Part shown: one piece after another, positions 24,687 through 28,619 of the stretch
Layout: each line of letters opens with the position of its first letter
Numbering within the stretch: the first letter of the stretch is position 1
From: an uncultured Verrucomicrobiota bacterium
GTDB lineage: Bacteria; Verrucomicrobiota; Verrucomicrobiae; Opitutales; Opitutaceae
Reading direction: 5' to 3'
Assembly: GCA_946482165.1 (NCBI GenBank)
Contig: CAMLQS010000019.1
Location: 1-28,619, forward strand
Length of the DNA stretch: 28,619 bases
Translations under genes and position numbers: made by a program
Notes under the pieces: generated by a model
Seen by the model: the letters and a program-made list of their open reading frames with translations, nothing else
What the model was told of the DNA's origin: nothing
The model's database searches: none

Positions 24687-25847
24687 ATGTTCGACGTCCT
24701 TCACGTCACCGCCAGCCTCGACCCTCGCCACGGCGGGCCGTCCCGCACCGTGCCCGCCCTCGCCGCCGCCCAGGCCGCCCTCGGCGCCAAGGTCGCGCTC
24801 GTCGCCCTCACGCCCGCAAACGACGCCCTCATTCGCAACTCGCCCCTGGATATTCGTCATTTCCCCGCCGCGCCCGGGCCGCTCGGCTCCATCTTCTGCT
24901 TTTCCTCCGGGCTGGCCCGCTGCCTCGCCACCGCCGAGGCCCGGGCCGTCCACGCTCACGGGCTCTGGCTCCGCCCCCTTTATCACGCCGCGCGGGCGGC
25001 GCGCCGCCTGCGCGCCCCGCTCGTCCTGGCACCGCGCGGCATGCTCGAACCCTGGGCGCTCAGGCACCACGTCTGGAAGAAGCGCTTCGCCTCCCGATTC
25101 GTCCACCCGCGGGCCGCGTCCGCCGTCGCCGGCTGGCACGCCACCGCGCCCCAGGAGGCCGGGCACCTCCAAGGCCTCCCCGCCTGGCTCGACGCCCCCC
25201 GCTCCGCCCCCGCCTGCGTCGCGCCCAATGGCATCGTCGCGCCCGATCCCTCGTCCTCCGCGCCCGCCCGGGCCGCCTGGTTCGCGGCGTATCCACACCT
25301 CCGTGACAAACGCGTCGCCCTTTTCTACGGCCGCTTCCACCGCAAAAAGCGCGTCGCCGAGCTGGCAACGCTCTGGCAATCGGCCGCGCGCCCCGGCTGG
25401 ATCCTCCTCCTCGCCGGCCTGCCCGGCGACTATTCCGTCGCGGAGCTCTCCACCCTCGCCGGCGCCGGCGCCTCGGCCGCCTCGCCCGTCGTCGTCGCCG
25501 ACGGCTCCTCCCTGCCGCCTCCCTACGCGCTCACCGATCTTTTCCTGCTGCCTTCGCATTCCGAAAACTTCGGGCAGGCCGTCGCCGAGGCGCTCGCCGC
25601 GGGCGTTCCCGCGCTGGTCACCGACACCCTCCCCTGGCGCGAGCTCGACGACGCCCGCGCCGGACGTTGCGTCTCCTGGAACGACTATCCCGCCGCCTTG
25701 GCGGATCTGCTCGCCTTGCCCCGCGAACGCCTCGCCGCCCTCGGCGCCTCCGCCCGCGCCTGGGTGCTCGCGCGTTACACCTGGCAAGCCTCCGCCCGCC
25801 GCCTCCTCGATTTCTACCCGACCCTCCGGCCGGCCGCCTCTCCGTGA
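24687..25847 (+). CDS. Glycosyltransferase family 4 protein (WcaI/PelF-like style)
   Basis: Encodes 386 residues. The N-terminal DVLHVTASLDPRHGGPSRTV carries the GGPSRTV loop (16-22). HAHGLW (89-94) and APRGMLEPWALR (115-126) are hallmarks of a GT4 subgroup that often works in exopolysaccharide synthesis. The donor half has FYGRFHRKKRVAEL (213-226) and the E-x7-E motif SENFGQAVAEALAAG (E293 and E301). The exact sugar is not predictable. ATG 24687 directly follows the heptad array. Its stop codon and the start of the next gene both lie in a decamer repeat. Confidence 0.93.
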   Translation: MFDVLHVTASLDPRHGGPSRTVPALAAAQAALGAKVALVALTPANDALIRNSPLDIRHFPAAPGPLGSIFCFSSGLARCLATAEARAVHAHGLWLRPLYHAARAARRLRAPLVLAPRGMLEPWALRHHVWKKRFASRFVHPRAASAVAGWHATAPQEAGHLQGLPAWLDAPRSAPACVAPNGIVAPDPSSSAPARAAWFAAYPHLRDKRVALFYGRFHRKKRVAELATLWQSAARPGWILLLAGLPGDYSVAELSTLAGAGASAASPVVVADGSSLPPPYALTDLFLLPSHSENFGQAVAEALAAGVPALVTDTLPWRELDDARAGRCVSWNDYPAALADLLALPRERLAALGASARAWVLARYTWQASARRLLDFYPTLRPAASP

Positions 25848-25870
25848 CCTTCCGTGCCCTCCGTGGTTAA
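25841..25870 (+). repeat. Three decamers TCCGTGNCCT-like across a gene boundary
   Basis: Three imperfect 10-bp units built on CCGTG. The first supplies the TGA stop of the upstream GT4 (25845-25847) and the second supplies the GTG start of the next gene (25854). A third GTG at 25863 is in the same frame. The repeat thus writes both ends of adjacent genes. Confidence 0.6.
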
Positions 25871-27293
25871 CCCATCCCGCTTCGCCCTCACCCGCGAAAA
25901 CCTGGCCCTCGCCCACGCCGCGCTCGTCGTGATCGGCTCCGCGTGGCTTCTCGGAGGCATGGGACCTCGCGGGGAATGGATAGTGGCGGCGCTCGCCGCT
26001 CCCGCCTTCGCCCTCCTCTTCTCCGAAGCCCGCGCGCGCCGCCGCGCCGGAGACCGGGCCGGCTTCCGCCGCCTCCTTCGGTGGTCATCCCCGCTAGCCT
26101 GCCTGGCCATCCTCGTTCTTGTCTCGGCCTTCAACCCCTCCCACCGGCCCGCGTTCATCTACGACGGCTACGTGCTTAGGCCCGTGCCGCACGTGCTTTG
26201 GCTGCCCACCTCGGCCGCCCCATCCGACTCCCTCCGCCTGCTCGCCTGCTTCGGAGGCCTCGCGGCCACCGGCCTCTCGCTCGCTTTTTGCATCCAGTCC
26301 CGCCGCGCCCTCCGCCAGCTCGTTCTCGTTCTAGTGCTGCACGCCACCGTGCTGGCCGTGCTCGGCACGCTTCAACGCCAGGCAGGGGCGACGGGCCCCC
26401 TCTTCGGCGCCGTCCTCGCGCGCAATCCCACATGGTTCGCGACCTTCCTCTATCACAACCACTGGGGCGCTTTCGCCGTGCTGCACGTCGCCGCCGCCCT
26501 CGCGCTCGTGTTTCACTCGGTTCGCGAGCCCTCGCCGCGCGGCTGGCTCCACGGGCCCGGCCCCTCCCTCTCGCTCGCCGCGGTGCTGATCGCCGCCACC
26601 GCCCCCCTTTCCAGCTCGCGCTCAACGACCTTGCTCATGCTCGCCCTCGCCGCCGGGGCGGCCTTCGTCGCCCTCCGCCAGGCGTTGCGCCGCGCCCGCT
26701 CTCCCCGGGGCGCATTTCTGCGCGCGGGCCTCGTCGGCGCGCTCCTTCTTGCCGGAGCCGGCCTCGTCGCCGTGCAAAGCCGCGACATCATATCCGCCCG
26801 TCTCGCCCTCACCCGCGATCAGATCAGCGCGATCCAAAGCGGCGCAACCCACCACACCCGCGGCGACCTCTACGCCGACACCTGGCGAATGGCCGCCGAT
26901 AAACCTGTTTTCGGCTGGGGGCTCGAATCCTACGGCCCGGTTTTCCTCAACTACTCCCGGTTCACGCGCACCCCGGACGGCTTTATAAACACCTTCGAGG
27001 ACGCCCACTCCGATTGGCTCCAGTCGCTTGCCGAGCTCGGCTTCGCCGGCACCGCCCTTCTCCTGATGGCCGGCCTGCTGCCCCTCGCCGAGACTTTCCG
27101 TCCCGGCAACCTTTCCTCCGTCTCCGTCTGGCTTCTCGCCGGCTGCGCCCTCATCGCCGCCTACGCCTGGGTGGAATTTCCCCTCGCCTGCCCCGCCGTC
27201 GTCGCGACTTGGTGGATACTCTGGTTTGCCGCCCTGCGGACCCTTCAGCTCACCCCGGCCTCCACATCCGAAACGCCCCGCCCTCGCTCCTGA
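25854..27293 (+). CDS. O-antigen ligase/polymerase (WaaL/Wzy_C-like)
   Basis: Encodes 479 residues with about ten to twelve hydrophobic segments. The Wzy_C region is recognisable: YHNHWGAFAVL (200-210) is the conserved HxHWG-type motif, followed by a LSSSRSTTLLML segment, then a large periplasmic loop with GWGLESYGPVF and DAHSDWLQSLAELG, the H-x-D-x-L-Q and E-L-G pattern of this superfamily. It would join glycan to lipid A core or polymerise it on the periplasmic face. Which of ligase or polymerase applies cannot be told from sequence. The start is GTG 25854 within a decamer repeat; GTG 25863 is an alternative. Confidence 0.86.
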   Translation: MPSVVNPSRFALTRENLALAHAALVVIGSAWLLGGMGPRGEWIVAALAAPAFALLFSEARARRRAGDRAGFRRLLRWSSPLACLAILVLVSAFNPSHRPAFIYDGYVLRPVPHVLWLPTSAAPSDSLRLLACFGGLAATGLSLAFCIQSRRALRQLVLVLVLHATVLAVLGTLQRQAGATGPLFGAVLARNPTWFATFLYHNHWGAFAVLHVAAALALVFHSVREPSPRGWLHGPGPSLSLAAVLIAATAPLSSSRSTTLLMLALAAGAAFVALRQALRRARSPRGAFLRAGLVGALLLAGAGLVAVQSRDIISARLALTRDQISAIQSGATHHTRGDLYADTWRMAADKPVFGWGLESYGPVFLNYSRFTRTPDGFINTFEDAHSDWLQSLAELGFAGTALLLMAGLLPLAETFRPGNLSSVSVWLLAGCALIAAYAWVEFPLACPAVVATWWILWFAALRTLQLTPASTSETPRPRS

Positions 27294-27313
27294 CCCTAGT
27301 CCGCGTTCGTCCT

Positions 27314-27347
27314 TCATTGGTCATTGGACATTGGTCATTGGTCATTT
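27314..27347 (+). repeat. TCATTGG heptad array upstream of GT2 gene
   Basis: Four 7-bp units TCATTGG (the third begins with A instead of T) and a partial fifth. It lies five bases before ATG 27353. AT-rich in a GC-rich region. Same heptad length and same variant unit position as the array at 28224-28258. Confidence 0.9.
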
Positions 27348-27352
27348 CACCG

Positions 27353-28177
27353 ATGTTTTCCGTCGTCATTCTCACCCTCAACGAAGAGCACAATCTGCCC
27401 GCCTGCCTCGCCACCCTCCCCGGCGTCGACGACATCCACGTGCTCGATTCCGGCTCGACCGACCGCACGCACGAAATCGCGCGGGCCCATGGCGCCCACG
27501 TCTCGGTCAACCGCTTTGAGAACTTCGCCCAGCAGCGCAACCACGCCCACGACCGCGTCCCCTTCCGCCACCCCTGGGTCTTCCACCTCGACGCCGACGA
27601 GCGCATGACGCCCGAGCTCCTCGCCGAGCTCCGGGCCGTCGCGGCCGCCGAGACCGCGGCCCGCGTCCACGACGGCTACTGGTCCGCCCCGAAAATGCTC
27701 TGGGACGGCCGATGGGTGCCGCACTGCACCGACTACCCCGCCTGGCAGGCCCGCTTCTGCCACGCGCCCACCTTCCGCTTCGTCGAAAAAGGCCACGGCC
27801 AGCGCGAGGCCGACGGACTGCGCCTCGGGTATTTGAAGAATAACTACGAGCACGACATGTCCGCCTCCGGCGTGGACGACTGGCTCGCCAAGCACCGCCG
27901 CTACGCCCGCCGCGAGGCCGAGGCCTGGCACGCCGCCCGCCGCCCCCTCGCCGACGAGCTCCGTTCCCTCGCCTCGCCCCAGGGCCTCGTCCGCCGCCGC
28001 GCGCTCAAAAGTCTCAGCTACCGTCTCCCCGCCCGCCCCTTCGCCCGCCTCGTCTACCAATATCTTCTACGAGGAGGCTTCCTCGACGGCGCCGCCGGCT
28101 GGCGCTACTGCCGCCTTCTCGCCCGCTACGAAGGCTTTGCCGCCGAAGAGCTCCGCCGCCTCCGCTCCGCCTCGTAG
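27353..28177 (+). CDS. Glycosyltransferase family 2 protein (WaaE/KdtX-like)
   Basis: Encodes 274 residues. GT-A motifs: VVILTLNEEHNLPACL (4-19), VLDSGSTDRTHEIA (30-43), and HLDADERM (78-85), with DAD as the metal site; FAQQRNHA follows the second strand as in LPS-core GT2 enzymes. This subgroup (WaaE/KdtX-like) adds glucose or a related sugar to LPS core, so a core-oligosaccharide role is plausible but not proven. The region with HCTDYPAWQARFCHAP resembles the acceptor half of these proteins. Preceded by a TCATTGG array; ATG 27353 has no Shine-Dalgarno. Probably the last gene of the glycan locus. Confidence 0.9.
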   Translation: MFSVVILTLNEEHNLPACLATLPGVDDIHVLDSGSTDRTHEIARAHGAHVSVNRFENFAQQRNHAHDRVPFRHPWVFHLDADERMTPELLAELRAVAAAETAARVHDGYWSAPKMLWDGRWVPHCTDYPAWQARFCHAPTFRFVEKGHGQREADGLRLGYLKNNYEHDMSASGVDDWLAKHRRYARREAEAWHAARRPLADELRSLASPQGLVRRRALKSLSYRLPARPFARLVYQYLLRGGFLDGAAGWRYCRLLARYEGFAAEELRRLRSAS

Positions 28178-28198
28178 CGGAACGGCTGAGCCGTTTCG
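28178..28198. other. Hairpin after GT2 gene
   Basis: An 8-bp stem (CGGAACGG facing CCGTTTCG, one G-U pair) with a 5-base loop begins immediately after the TAG stop. No T-tract follows directly, so it is a poor intrinsic terminator; it might be a REP-like palindrome. The spacer to ilvD continues with a heptad array. Confidence 0.5.
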
Positions 28199-28223
28199 CC
28201 GCCCGACGGCTCGCTTGCGTCAT

Positions 28224-28258
28224 CCATTCGTCATTCGACATTCGTCATTCGTCATTTT
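28224..28258 (+). repeat. TCATTCG heptad array upstream of ilvD
   Basis: Five 7-bp units of TCATTCG type, the first beginning CC, the third beginning A, and the last ending in T. It lies 15 bases before the ilvD ATG. Same plan as the array at 27314-27347 but with C instead of G at the sixth base of each unit. Confidence 0.9.
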
Positions 28259-28273
28259 TTATCTGCTTCTCCC

Positions 28274-28619
28274 ATGTGCCAATCCGTCCCCCGCCCGCAT
28301 TCCTCCGTCGTCGTTGACGGCAACGACCGCGCCCCCGCCCGCTCCATGCTCCGCGCCGTCGGCTTCACCGACGAGGATTTCCACAAACCCCAGATCGCCG
28401 TCGCCTCCAGCGCGAGCGACATGACGCCCTGCAACGTCCACCTCGGCGAGCTCAGCGACTACGCCCGCAAAGGCGTCAACGCCGCCGGCGGCAAGGCCGT
28501 CTACTTCAACACCATCACCGTCACCGACGGCATCAGCATGGGCACCCAGGGCATGCGCTACTCGCTCGTGTCCCGCGACGTCATCGCCGACTCCATCGAG
28601 ACCGCCGTCGCCGCCGAGG
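28274..28619 (+). CDS. ilvD: Dihydroxy-acid dehydratase (partial, N-terminus only)
   Basis: 115 codons to the window edge. PARSMLRAVGFTDEDF (21-36) is the usual start of the family. TPCNVH (51-56) contains the Fe-S ligand Cys53, and FNTITVTDGISMGTQGMRYS (78-97) with the following SRDVIADSIE is diagnostic, including the metal-binding Asp in VTDG. The enzyme dehydrates 2,3-dihydroxy acids in isoleucine and valine synthesis. It is unrelated to glycan synthesis and marks the end of the locus. The N-terminus has SSASDMTPCN where many members have SSWNEITPCN, a minor variation. No attenuator-like leader is seen; the spacer is 96 bp and contains the hairpin and heptad array. Confidence 0.95.
   Translation, partial: MCQSVPRPHSSVVVDGNDRAPARSMLRAVGFTDEDFHKPQIAVASSASDMTPCNVHLGELSDYARKGVNAAGGKAVYFNTITVTDGISMGTQGMRYSLVSRDVIADSIETAVAAE

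Noticed and set aside
28178..28198. Hairpin as rho-independent terminator of the glycan operon
   Set aside because: No T-tract directly after the stem; the nearest T-run (about 28255-28260) belongs to the heptad array.
27314..28258. Heptad arrays as CRISPR arrays
   Set aside because: Units are 7 bp and contiguous, without spacers, and no cas genes are present.
1..28619. tRNA, rRNA or riboswitch genes
   Set aside because: I saw no cloverleaf pattern, rRNA motif or known aptamer core; spacers are too short and are filled by repeats.

Overview
The window is a very GC-rich stretch in which nearly every base is coding and almost all genes lie on the + strand. Gene content is that of a Gram-negative, polysaccharide-producing bacterium. 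The base composition, the Avd-like four-helix-bundle gene and the abundant short repeats at gene borders fit Verrucomicrobiota, most likely the Opitutales/Opitutaceae. That placement is inference from style, not from a marker gene.

Layout. (1) 1-1392: a divergent pair, an edge-truncated SDR/epimerase-like gene (-) and a DJ-1/PfpI gene (+), whose start codons are only 14 bp apart. (2) 1393-1918: an element bounded by inverted arrays of a 7-bp repeat and carrying a frameshifted four-helix-bundle (S23/IVS, Avd-like) gene. (3) 1919-3883: an AsnB-type glutamine amidotransferase. (4) 4001-28177: a large surface-glycan locus. It holds eight GT4-type glycosyltransferases, four GT2 enzymes, a GT11 fucosyltransferase-like enzyme, an exostosin-like protein of unknown specificity, an FkbM methyltransferase, three hexapeptide acetyltransferases, an AT3 membrane acyltransferase, a Wzm/Wzt ABC exporter, a Wzy-like polymerase and a WaaL/Wzy_C-like ligase or polymerase. 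(5) 28274-end: the start of ilvD, a housekeeping gene that ends the locus.

How the genes work together. The GTs would build an oligosaccharide on a lipid carrier. The acetyl-, acyl- and methyltransferases would decorate it. Wzm/Wzt would export a finished chain across the inner membrane, with the Wzt C-terminal domain recognising it. The two polytopic proteins suggest block polymerisation or ligation to lipid A core as well. No Wzx flippase, initiating phosphosugar transferase or nucleotide-sugar synthesis gene lies in the window. From 8790 to 24000 most junctions are 4-bp ATGA or GTGA overlaps, so this part is probably one translationally coupled operon.

The unusual part is what lies at gene borders. 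Several sequence families of tandem repeat share a strict 7-bp period (GAGCNNG and its complement, TCATTGG, TCATTCG, TCAAATC). They sit flush against stop and start codons, and one lies inside asnB. Two copies (1393-1918 and 7346-7500) have inverted 7-bp arrays at both ends. One encloses the four-helix-bundle gene; the other looks like the same element without it. A separate 172-bp nested inverted repeat (5094-5265) separates two paralogous GT4 genes. The heptad elements are the best candidate here for an undescribed repeat or mobile system.
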